The notes below the pieces were generated by a model, which was not told where the DNA came from, searched no databases, and saw only the letters and a program-made list of their open reading frames with translations. A program made the translations under genes and the position numbers. 64,000 bases of DNA from Pseudomonas spelaei. Its GTDB lineage: Bacteria; Pseudomonadota; Gammaproteobacteria; Pseudomonadales; Pseudomonadaceae. This document shows positions 54,001 to 62,100 of this stretch, piece by piece; position 1 is the stretch's first letter; each line of letters opens with the position of its first letter. The stretch is taken from NCBI RefSeq assembly GCF_009724245.1, contig NZ_WNNK01000028.1, positions 1 through 64,000 of the forward strand, given 5' to 3'.

Positions 54001-56091
54001 CAAACCCACTATCCGTTGGCCCTGGCCGTAGAAGCGGGGGAGACGCTGATCCTCAACTTCGACTACGCCACCGCACAGTTCAGCGCCCAGGCCATCGAGC
54101 GCTTGGCAGCACACTTGCTCAACGTGCTGGCGCAACTGGTGCAAGGCCCGGATACCCGCCTGGGTGGGATCGCGTTGATGAACGCCGCGCAAGAAGCCGC
54201 GGCGGTGGCAGCCGGTTCGGCGGCCAGCAGCGTTCCTGCGTTGTTGGTGCACCAGCGCATTGCGCAGATTGCTCGCCAGACACCCACGCACACGGCGGTG
54301 GTTCAAGGTGAACGCAGCCTGGATTTTGCCAGCCTCGACCGTCAGGCCAACCAACTGGCCCACGCCCTGATCGCCCAAGGCGTCGGTCCGGAAGTGCGCG
54401 TTGCAGTGGCCTTGCCCCGCAGTGAACACCTGCTGGTAGCGTTGCTCGCGGTACTCAAGGCCGGTGGTGCCTACGTGCCGCTGGACATCACCCATCCGGC
54501 AGAACGCCTGGCCTACCTGATGAGCGATTGCGCGGCGGCGCTGGTGCTGACGGACTCGACCTTGACCGCACAGATGACCCTGGCCACTCACGCCCGTGTC
54601 GTCGAAATCGACCGCCTGGACCTGGCGCCCTGGCCGCAGACCGAGCCGTTGGTGGTGCTGCACCCGGACAACCTGGCCTACGTGATCTACACCTCCGGTT
54701 CCACCGGCCAGCCCAAAGGCGTGGCGGTAACCCACGGCCCGCTGGCGATGCATTGCACCAGCATCGGCGAGCGCTACGGCATGACCCCGGCCGATTGCGA
54801 ATTGCTGTTCATGTCGTTCGCCTTCGACGGTGCCCATGAACGCTGGCTGACCACCTTGACCCACGGCGGCCGCGTGCTGCTGCGCGATGAAGAACTGTGG
54901 ACCCCGGAGCAAACCTTCGACGCCCTGCACCGTCACGGCGTGACCGTCGCAGCGTTCCCGCCGGTGTACCTGCAACACCTGGCCGAACACGCGCAAAAGG
55001 TCGGCAACCCGCCGCCGGTACGCATCTACTGCTTCGGTGGTGATGCGGTGCCCCAGGCCAGTTTCGAACTGGCACGGCGCGCCCTCAAGCCGCAGTTCAT
55101 CATCAATGGCTACGGGCCGACAGAAACGGTGGTCACGCCGCTGATCTGGAAGGCGGGCAGCGATGATCACTGCGAGGCGGCCTATGCGCCAATCGGTACC
55201 CGCATCGGCGAGCGCAGCCTGCAAGTGCGTGACCCGGAGCTCAATCTGCTGCCTGATGGCCTGTCCGGTGAGCTGTACCTGGGCGGCTACGGCGTGGCCC
55301 GTGGTTACCTGAACCGCCCAGCCATGACCGCCGAACGCTTTGTGCCGGACCCGGCCAGTGACAACGGCGCACGCCTGTATCGCTCCGGCGACCTGGTACG
55401 CCAGCGTGAAAGCGGGGTGATTGATTGCCTGGGGCGTATTGATCATCAGGTGAAGATTCGCGGTTTCCGTATCGAGCTGGGTGAAGTGGAAGCGCGGCTC
55501 AAGGACCAGGCCTCGGTGCGTGACGCACTGGTGGTGGCCCAAGACAGCGCCCACGGCAAGGTATTGGTGGCCTATCTGGTGGCCGAGCCGTTTGTGCAGG
55601 CGCCCAACGAGTTGGGTAAAACCCTCAAGGGCGCCCTGGAAAGCGTGTTGCCGGGCTACATGGTGCCGTCGCAGTGGGTGGTGCTGGAGCGCTTCCCGCT
55701 CAACCCCAACGGCAAGATCGACCGCAAGGCCCTGCCGTTGCCGCAAGCCATGACCGCCGCCCATTACAGCCCGCCGGTGGGTGAGCTGGAGCTGCAGGTG
55801 GCGGCGATCTGGGGCGAAATTCTCAAGCTGGATCGCGTGGGCCGCGAAGATGCGTTCTTCGAATTGGGCGGCCACTCGCTGATGGCCACGCAAGTGGTGA
55901 TGCGCCTGCGCCAGCAATTGCAGGTGGATGTGCCGTTGAAGTTGTTGTTTGAAACCCGCGACCTGGCCGACTTCTGTGAACAGGTGGCGCTGTTGCAGGC
56001 TGGCGGCGACGACCTGGTGGATGAGTTGACTAAATCGTTGGGGGATCTCACACGTCTATCAGCTGAAGAGCTTGAGAAACTGATTTCCTAA
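45091..56091 (+). CDS. pvdI: Pyoverdine-type non-ribosomal peptide synthetase, three modules (PvdI-like)
   Basis: A 3666-residue NRPS: C1 (from about residue 50; HHIVSDGWS at 182), A1 (513-1000), T1 (Ser1047), C2 (about 1104; HHIISDGAS at 1228), A2 (1555-2040), T2 (LGGDS, Ser2088), E (about 2140-2590; HHLVVDGVSW at 2265), C3 (about 2600; HHILMDGWS at 2735), A3 (3054-3545), T3 (Ser3596). C1 and C2 are LCL type; C3, after the epimerase, is DCL type. Pocket residues read by eye: A1 D-L-T-K-I-G-H-V-G (Asp); A2 D-A-E-D-I-G-A-I-S (basic residue, then made D by E); A3 D-G-E-A-C-G-G-V-T (like pyoverdine hydroxyornithine domains). The N-terminus MNAEDSLKLARRFI closely resembles PvdI. ATG at 45091 has only a weak AAGAA upstream. 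Confidence 0.88.
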   Translation: MNAEDSLKLARRFIGLPLEKRQMFLQALQKEGIDFSRFPIPASVEADDRQALSYAQQRMWFLWQLDPQSGAYNLPSAVRLTGRLNESAMEQAFAGLIERHETLRTVFVQDADDQPRQVPVAQALHITRADISTMTPIDREAWVQAEAERVALQPFDLSQGPLLRVQLIKLAEQEHVLLLTLHHIVSDGWSMGVLIEEFTRLYGAPDAGQVANLPPLPIQYSDYALWQRRWLEAGEQQRQLAYWREALGDEHPVLDLPTDHPRPARPSQRGARHEWVIAPDLADGLRQSARQQEVTLFMLLLGAFGTLLHRYSGQADIRIGVPIANRNRSEIEGLIGFFVNTQVLRIQFDAQTPGDQLLRQVKAAALGAQAHQDLPFEQLVEGLDLARDASHHPLFQVMYNHQPQVANLETLAVSADLQLSAVEWSSRTTRFDLTLDTFERGGQLCAAFTYASDLFDPHTIERMAEHWQTLLAALVQAPKARVGDLPLLADDQVQQALVQWNNTQAERDPALCIHHLIERQAAARPDTTALVFAGQSLTYQQLNQQANRLAHRLIALGVSADVPVGIAVERSLDMIVGMLAILKAGGAYVPLDPDFPAQRLLHMAEDSGIHLLVTQSGLVKRLPALVGVQHLLIEQHDEQPASNPDVALDPDHLAYVIYTSGSTGKAKGVTLSHRSLVNYVQGILQTLPLADARSMAVVSTLSADLGHTTLFGALCSGCTLHVLGLDLTLDAERFGAYMAEQQIDVLKIVPSHLEALLSDDPHAGGLPRQCLIMGGEAASPALLARIRTHGDGCRVINHYGPTETTVGVLTTANEAPTQSVLPLGRPLPNTTAYILEDGLQPAMVGASAELYLGGAGLARGYLGRAAMTAERFVPHPFGTTGERLYRTGDLARYRADGSIEFKGRVDHQVKVRGYRIELGEINGCLRQHPGVREAVTLVAGAADNPHLVAYVVLKDGCNSDDLRTALGHELPEYMVPAMFVSLDALPLTLNGKLDLQALAALQQDLPQVVHQAPVTDLQQRLAAVWAQVLKIDQVGLQDNFFSLGGHSLLATQIISRTRRVLGADVALRTVFETATFGEFCAAVEQGDPSSTRPVITRLTNQQPRRASFAQQRQWLFWTLEPDSVAYHTPIIVKLQGELDHTALEQTFAALATRHEAFRTRFVLDGDVLCQHVDAVSRVTVQWQVLEGPVEPAVMAETHSLFDLAEGPLMRVKVFQLDAQQHLLVVTLHHIISDGASMGVLGREFAALYAAFQARQPLELPALTVQYADYAQWQRDWLAAGEMQRQLDYWRGQLGTEHPLLELATDHPRRDGQGYREGRVDFTLDPTLAAGVRALAQRSQLTLFQFFVASFGLLLQRYSGSDDLRIGVPVSNRNAQELEGVVGFFVNTLVLRLQPEPQLSVLALLQQAKATALAAQAHQDLPFDKLVEALNPQRSLQHNPLFQVMYNHLNTVGAAGADSLPGLRAAEVVLEGGMAQFDLTLETLETDHGIRAAFIYAADLFEASTLQTLAGQWRQLLAAMVADPQQAIGELVVHTDEEQRALISHGQRPEGEYASVIHLFEQQVSQAPDAIALIAGDQRLSYRQLDARANHLAQRLLDAGVTAEMPVGLALPRSAELVVGLLAIFKAGAAFVPLDLQYPAERLAYMIEDSGIAVLLTQACVVEQLPTVDGVGTVLLDGAQEQVIVPTLSGLRGEGLAYVIYTSGSTGQPKGVGIEHAALAMHCRAAGERYAVTRDDCQLQFASISFDAAAEQIFMPLIHGASLVLGEVGQWSFEQLLTQIRQHRISILDLPPSYLNAMAQHADPAEAGVDVRVCILGGEAWGAGQLAALKIIRAAQLFNAYGPTEAVISPLIWACDEQRLAQGTYAAIGAPVGARSACVLDGNLNLLANNAVGELYIGGEGLARGYLGRPGQTAQQFVPDPFSATGARLYRTGDLARRDADGVFDYVGRIDHQVKIRGFRVELGEIEARLLALPQVREAVVQTSAARQLVAYLVLSDESAVDAIKAQLGASLPDYMQPSHWVLLDALPLLPSGKLDRKALPEPHISQAEDHYLAPQNAMEQQLAEIWAQVLKLERVGVQDNFFDLGGDSIISIQVVSRARQAGIHFKPKDLFQHQTVQGVARVAVLGDSVQRIDQGTVHGDQPLLPVQQVFFEEVRSQRHHWNQSVMLLCRQPLEPQRLEQALQALISHHDALRLAFAEGDDWQAHYPERDPQPTILWQAEGCTQQGWQALCDKAQRSLDLAHGPLVRGVLATLADGQQKLFLAIHHLVVDGVSWRILFEDLQTAYRQLAEGKPVQLPLKTSALQTWGQQLALYGASPTLQAELPFWQAQQAIGEQALPGANLAGGQLNRHAVTVHSRLDKSLTRRLLQDAPAAYRTQVNDLLLTALAQVMCRWTGRDSTVIQLEGHGRQELFDGIDLTRTVGWFTSLFPVRLTPADQLGRSLKAIKEQLRAVPNKGIGYGVLRYLGDDACRATLHSGPTAPVTFNYLGQFDGSFDDDQALFVPSGESAGADQNDEAPLGSLLTLNGQVYDGELSLGWTFSGQVFDEAVIAGLADEYSAILEALVEHCCEAGVVGLTPSDVPLAGLSQAQLDGLGLPLAELDDLYPLSPMQQGMLFHSLYQQDGGDYINQMRVDVHGLDVARFKAAWQATVQAHDILRSGFIWQSELGRPLQWVHRQPALPFAEHDWRGREGVPAALEVLAIEERQRGFELAEAPLLRLVLVQASDDTWHFIYSNHHILMDGWSYSRLLGEVLQRYHGQAVAAPAGCYRDYIGWLQAQDGVVSEQFWQQQLVVLEEPSRLAPALSAFGSLDTTVSRAAHMRQMDAVASDHLAAFARAQKVTVNTLVQAAWLLLLQRYTGQNAVAFGATQAGRPAQVPGAEQQIGLFINTLPIIAEPAAQLTVGQWLQQVQTLNLAVREHEHMPLFEIQRLAGLGGEALFDTLLVFENYPVAEALQQSAATGLTFGEVLSHEQTHYPLALAVEAGETLILNFDYATAQFSAQAIERLAAHLLNVLAQLVQGPDTRLGGIALMNAAQEAAAVAAGSAASSVPALLVHQRIAQIARQTPTHTAVVQGERSLDFASLDRQANQLAHALIAQGVGPEVRVAVALPRSEHLLVALLAVLKAGGAYVPLDITHPAERLAYLMSDCAAALVLTDSTLTAQMTLATHARVVEIDRLDLAPWPQTEPLVVLHPDNLAYVIYTSGSTGQPKGVAVTHGPLAMHCTSIGERYGMTPADCELLFMSFAFDGAHERWLTTLTHGGRVLLRDEELWTPEQTFDALHRHGVTVAAFPPVYLQHLAEHAQKVGNPPPVRIYCFGGDAVPQASFELARRALKPQFIINGYGPTETVVTPLIWKAGSDDHCEAAYAPIGTRIGERSLQVRDPELNLLPDGLSGELYLGGYGVARGYLNRPAMTAERFVPDPASDNGARLYRSGDLVRQRESGVIDCLGRIDHQVKIRGFRIELGEVEARLKDQASVRDALVVAQDSAHGKVLVAYLVAEPFVQAPNELGKTLKGALESVLPGYMVPSQWVVLERFPLNPNGKIDRKALPLPQAMTAAHYSPPVGELELQVAAIWGEILKLDRVGREDAFFELGGHSLMATQVVMRLRQQLQVDVPLKLLFETRDLADFCEQVALLQAGGDDLVDELTKSLGDLTRLSAEELEKLIS

Positions 56092-56104
56092 CGAGGGACC
56101 TGGC

Positions 56105-59100
56105 GTGCAAAAGTTAATTGAGTCTGTGGGAGCGCTGTCCTCCAAACAAAGGAAAGCGCTGGCGGTCCTGCTCAAGCAAAAGGGCATCAACCTGTTTGGG
56201 ATTGCCCCGATGTTTACCCGCGACCCGGACGAGCCGCTCCTGCTGTCCTACGCTCAGCAACGCCAGTGGTTTCTGTGGAAGATGGACCCGCAGAGCCCGG
56301 CCTATAACATTCCGCTGGCGATTCGTTTGCGCGGCGCGCTGGATATAGACGCCCTGCGCCGCAGTGTGGCGGCACTGGTGGCGCGCCATGAAACCCTGCG
56401 CACGCTGTTTGCCGAAGATGAACAGGGGCGAGTGTCCCAGGTGATCGTCCCGCAGCTTGAGGTGCCGCTGGAGGTGGTTCCCTGCCCGGCGGGTGAGTCG
56501 CAACGCGGTATCGACGAGTTTGTCGCGATCCAGGCCGCCACGCCATTCGACCTGGCCAGTGGGCCACTGCTGCGCCTCGCGTTGTTGCCGGTGGCCGATG
56601 ACGACTGGGTATTGACCTTGACCCAGCACCATATCGTCTCCGATGCCTGGTCCATGGGGGTGATGGTCGAGGAATTGCTCCAGGGCTATGCCGCCTTCAG
56701 CCAGGGCCAGTCGCCGGTGCTGCCGGACTTGCCGGTGCAGTACGCTGACTACGCCGCCTGGCAACGCCAGTGGATGGACAATGGCGAGCGCGAGCGGCAA
56801 CTGGCGTATTGGGTCGAGCACCTGGCCGAGACGCCGGTCAAGCTGCAACTGCCGGGGCAGCGTGTGCCCGGGTCACAGCGCAGTCATCAGGGCGCGAGCC
56901 TGAACCTGACCCTGGGTGGTGCCTTGAGCGAGCAGCTCAAGGCATTGGCAACACGCGAGGGCGTGACCCTGTTTGTGTTGCTGCTGGCGAGTTTTCAGGC
57001 GCTGTTGCATCGCCTCAGCGGGCTGGATGACATCCGTGTCGGCGTGCCGGTGGCCAACCGCACGCGGGTTGAAACCGAGCGCCTGATCGGCTTTTTCGTC
57101 AACACTCAAGTGCTCAAGGCCCAGGTCAGTGGTGAGCAGCGCTTCAGTGATTTGCTGCGGCAGATGCGCGACACCGCGCTCAAGGCCCAGACCTTCCAGG
57201 ACCTGCCGTTCGAGCAATTGGTGGACGCTTTACAGCCGCAGCGCAGCCTGAGTCATTCGCCACTGTTCCAGGTGATGTTCAACCATCAGCACGATGCACC
57301 GAGCCAGGCGCGTTCGCTGGCGGACGGCCTGACTGTGGAGCCTGTGGTGAGCGAGGTGCATAGCGCCAAGTTCGACCTGACCCTCAACACCCTTGAACAC
57401 GCCAATGGCATCGACGCCAGTTTTATCTATGGCAACGAGGTGTTCGACGCTACCACCATTGAGCAACTGGCCAGCCAGTGGCAACGGGTGCTGGAGGCGA
57501 TTGCTCTGAATGCACAGTTGCGCATTGAAGACCTGCCGGTAGTGACGGCCCTCGATCAACAGCGGGTAGTGCTGGCGGGCACTGGCGAACATCGCGAGTT
57601 TGCCGCGAGTAATGTGCTTGAGCTGTTCGCCCAACAGGTAGCACAGGTGCCGTACGTGCTGGCCGTGGTGGATGGCGAACGTAGCCTGAGCTATCGGCAA
57701 CTGGATCTGGAGGCCGAGCGTCTGGCCGGGCGCCTGCGTCAGGCCGGGGTAGGGCCGAATGCGCTGGTGGGCGTGGTGCTGGAGCGCTCGGTGGAGTTGG
57801 CCGTGGCGATCCTGGCCGCGTTCAAGGTGGGCGCAGGGTATTTGCCGTTGGCACCGGACACCGCCGCTCAACGCTTGCGCGAGCTGTTGCGCGACAGTCG
57901 CGCCGCGTTGCTGCTGACCGATTCCCGCCAACTGTCGGGTGTGCAACTGAGCGACGAAATCGCTGTGCTGTGCATCGATGATACTCAGGCATCGGCGCCT
58001 GAGGTTGCGGTATCCGCGCCGCTGTTGGCGGGGCAAACCGCCTACGTCATCTACACCTCCGGCTCCACCGGTGCAGCCAAGGGCGTGATGATCAGCCACG
58101 GCGCCCTGGCCAATTATGCTCAGGGCCTGTTGCAACGTTTGCCTGAAGACTGTGGCCGCAGCATGGCGATGATCTCCACCGTAGCCGCCGACCTGGGCCA
58201 CACCATGCTCTTTGGCGCCCTGTGTTCCGGGCGCACGCTGTACCTGATCGCCCAGGATTTGGCGATGGACGCCAACGGCATGGCACAGTATATGGCGGCC
58301 CACGCGGTGGATGTATTGAAGATTGTGCCGTCGCACCTCAATGCCTTGCTCAGCGCCGACGATGCAGCCAGTGTGCTGCCGAAAAAACTGCTGATCCTCG
58401 GCGGTGAAGCCTGCCCGTCCAGCCTGCGTGAGCGCGTGCAGCAACTGGCGCCGCAGTGCCGGATCATGAACCACTACGGCCCGACGGAAACCACCGTGGG
58501 CGTGCTCGCCACGGTGCTGGAGACCGACGGGCGCTTGCCCCTGGGCGTGCCGTTGGCCAACAGTCGGGTTGAAGTGCTGGACGCCAGCCTGCAACGCCTC
58601 GGTGCCGAAACGGCCGGGCAGCTGTATATCGGCGGCGCCGGCCTTGCTACCGGTTACCTGCACCAGCCGGGCCTGACCGCCGAGCGTTTTGTGCCCGATC
58701 CTTTTTCCACCCAGGGCGAGCGGCTGTACCGCAGCGGCGATGGCGTGCGCCTGGTGGAGGAAGCCTTTGAATACCTGGGACGTATCGACGACCAGGTGAA
58801 AATTCGCGGTTTCCGCGTGGAACCGGGCGAAGTCGCGGCCTGTTTGCGCAGCCTGCCTGACGTGCTGGATGCAGCAGTAGTGGTCGGGAGCGGCCCGCAG
58901 TTGTGGGCCTATGCCGTGAGTACCGAGCAGGCCCCGGCGTTGCTGGCGCAACTGCGTGAGCGTTTGCCGGCCTACCTCGTGCCAAGCCATTTGCAGGTGT
59001 TGGATAAATTGCCGCTGACCGCTAACGGCAAACTCGACCGCAAGGCGCTGCCAGCGCCGGGTGCCGACGTGGCACCGGCGTACCTGGCACCTCAGGGCGA

Positions 59101-62100
59101 GTTGGCGCAACGTATCGCGGCCATCTGGGAAGACGTCCTGCGCCGCGAACAGATTGGTGCTCAGGATAACTTCTTTGAACTGGGCGGCGACTCGATCATC
59201 TCGATCCAGGTGGTCAGCCGCGCCCGTCAGGCCGGCATTCGTTTTACCCCGCGCGACCTGTTCGAACACCAGACCGTGCAAGGCCTGGCCAGTGTCGCGC
59301 AGGTGGGGGAGGCGGCCAGCCAGGCCGATCAGGGACCGGTCACCGGCGAGCTGCGCCTGTTGCCGATCCAGCAGATGTTTTTCGACACGCCGATTCCCGA
59401 ACGTCATCACTGGAACCAGTCGGTACTGCTGGTGCCGAGCCGAGTCCTTGAGCCCGCTACCCTTGAGCAAGCATTGCAGGCGCTGGTCATTCATCACGAT
59501 GCGCTGCGCCTGGGTTTTGTCGAAGGTGCCGACGGCTGGACCGCTCATCATCGCGGGCTTGAACACACCAACCCGCTGCTCTGGCAGGAGGTCGCACAAA
59601 GCGAAGCGCACTGCCTGGACATCTATCAACGTGCCCAAGCCAGCCTCGACCTGAGCCAAGGCCCGCTGCTTCGCGCCGTATTGCTGGAGCATCCCGACGG
59701 CCAGCAGCGCCTGCTGCTGGTGGTGCATCACCTGGTGGTGGACGGTGTTTCCTGGCGCATTCTGTTCGAAGACCTGCAAGCCGCCTACGATGCCGCGAGC
59801 AACGCCCAGCCGCTACGCCTGCCGGCCAAGACCAGCGCCTTCAAGGACTGGAGCGAACGCCTGCATGCCCTGGCGGCGGACGGTGGTCTGCAAGCGGAAG
59901 TCGCCTATTGGCAGGCGCAACTGAACCCGGCCCAGCAGTATCTGCCGGGGCGCCGTGAGGTCCCGGTAGCCTTGATGCGTGAAGCAGTCACGGTCTCCAC
60001 CACACTGGATGCACACACCACCCGTCAATTGCTGCAACAAGCCCCGGCGGCCTATCGCACCCAGATCAATGAACTGCTGCTGACGGCCCTGAGCCGGGTC
60101 GTTTGTCGCTGGACCGGTCAGCCGAGCATGGGCCTGATGCTGGAGGGGCATGGCCGCGAAGACCTGTTCGACGACCTGGACCTGACCCGCACCGTCGGCT
60201 GGTACACCAACAAGTTCCCGGTCAGCCTGACCCCCGGCACGACCTTGCAGGGCGGCATCAAGACCCTCAAGGAGCAACTGCGTGCCGTGCCGAACAAGGG
60301 CATCGGTTTTGGCGCGTTGCGTTACTTGGGCAGCCCGCAGGATCGGCAACGATTGGGAACTTTGCCGCTGCCGTGTATTACCTTCAATTACCTCGGTCAG
60401 TTCGACGGCAGTTTCGATCAGGACCAGGGTGCGCTGTTTTCACCGTCCACAGAAGCCAGTGGCAGTGAGCGCAGTGATGATGCACCGCTGAGTAACTGGC
60501 TGACCTTGAACGGTCAGGTGTACGGCGGCGTGTTGAGTGTCGGCTGGACCTTCAGCCGCGAGATGTTCGACGAAGGCGCCATCGAGCACCTGGCCCAGGA
60601 CTACGCCCGCGAGTTGCAGGCCGTGGTTGAGCATTGCATCACCCCTGGTAACGGTGGGCTGACCCCGGCGGACTTCCCGCTGGCGCGCCTGACTCAGGCC
60701 CAACTCGACCAACTGCCACTGCCCGCCGGCAACGTACTGGATATCTACCCGCTGTCACCGATGCAGCAAGGCATGCTGTATCACAGCCTGGAGGCGGGTG
60801 AGGGCGACCTGTACATCAACCAGACCTGCGTGCCGGTGCAAGGCCTTGAAGTGCAGCGTTTTGCGGCGGCCTGGGACCAAGTGCAGCAGTGCCACGACAT
60901 CCTGCGCACCGGTTTCTGGACGGCCAGCGAGTTGGCCGAGCCGTTGCAGATTGTCAGCAAGCAGGCGGCGTCGGCGGTGCGTATTGTCGATTGGCGCCAG
61001 CGTGACGTCGGCCCCGATGACTTGGCCGAACTGATCAGCGCCGATTGCCGAGAAGGTTTCGACATGCTCCAGGCGCCGCTGATGCGGGTGACGCTGGTGT
61101 GGCTGGACGAGGTGCGTTGTCACCTGATCTGGACCCGCCACCACATCCTTATGGACGGCTGGAGCAGCTCACGGTTGTTGGGCGAAGTGTTCAATGCCTA
61201 CAACGGCCAAGCCACCGCGAAGCAGAGCCGTTACCAGGATTACATCGCCTGGTTGCAGCGCCAGGGCAACACCGCCCTGGAGGCGTTCTGGCGTGGCCAG
61301 CTCAGCGGTTTGAACGGCGCCACTGAACTGGCCGGCAACGTCTTCCCGCGCCCGCAAACCCAGCCGGGTGGTCACGACGCGCTTTACCTCAAATGGGACG
61401 AAACCCGTACCCGTCGCTTGCGCGAGCGGGCGCAACACTGGCGGGTCACGCCCAACACGCTGATCCAGGCCGCTTGGCTGCTGCTGTTGCAGCGCTACAC
61501 CGGCCAGGAGACGGTGTGCTTCGGTGCCACCGTCGCCGGGCGCCCGGCCAGCTTGCCTCAGGCTGACGAAATCCTCGGGCTGTTCATCAACACCTTGCCG
61601 ATCGTGCAGACACCTCGACCGGACCAACCCCTGGGCGAGTGGCTGGCGCAATTGCAGGCCTTCAACCTGGATGCACGAGACTACGAGCACGCGTCCCTGG
61701 CCGATATCCAGCGTTGGGCCGGGCAAAGTGGGCGGGCGATGTTCGACAGCATCATCGTGTTTGAAAACTACCCGGTGGATGACCGCTTGCAGGAAATGCG
61801 TCAGGGCGCCTTGCAGTTCGGCGAGGCCACCGGGCGCGATGTGACCAACTACGCCATGGACTTGGCGGTAAACCTCACCGAAACCCTGGGCATTGAGTTT
61901 CTGTACCTGCGTAACCGCTTTTCGCAAGAAGCCGTGGCGCGTATTCGCGGCAGCTTTGAAGCCTTGCTTGAGGCAATGCTCGACGACACGGGTGGCTCCA
62001 CCGGCCGCCTGTGCATGCTCACCGCCGAGCAACGCCAGCACTTGGTTGCAAGCAATCCGTTGCAGGCTCTGCAACCGGCATCGCCATCTTTACTTGAGCG

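Noticed and set aside
52411..55917. Very long open frame (over 1100 codons) on the minus strand inside the first NRPS gene
   Set aside because: It is antisense to well-conserved NRPS domains, shows no family motifs and reflects GC-biased third positions; likewise the 850-codon frame at 57230-59779.
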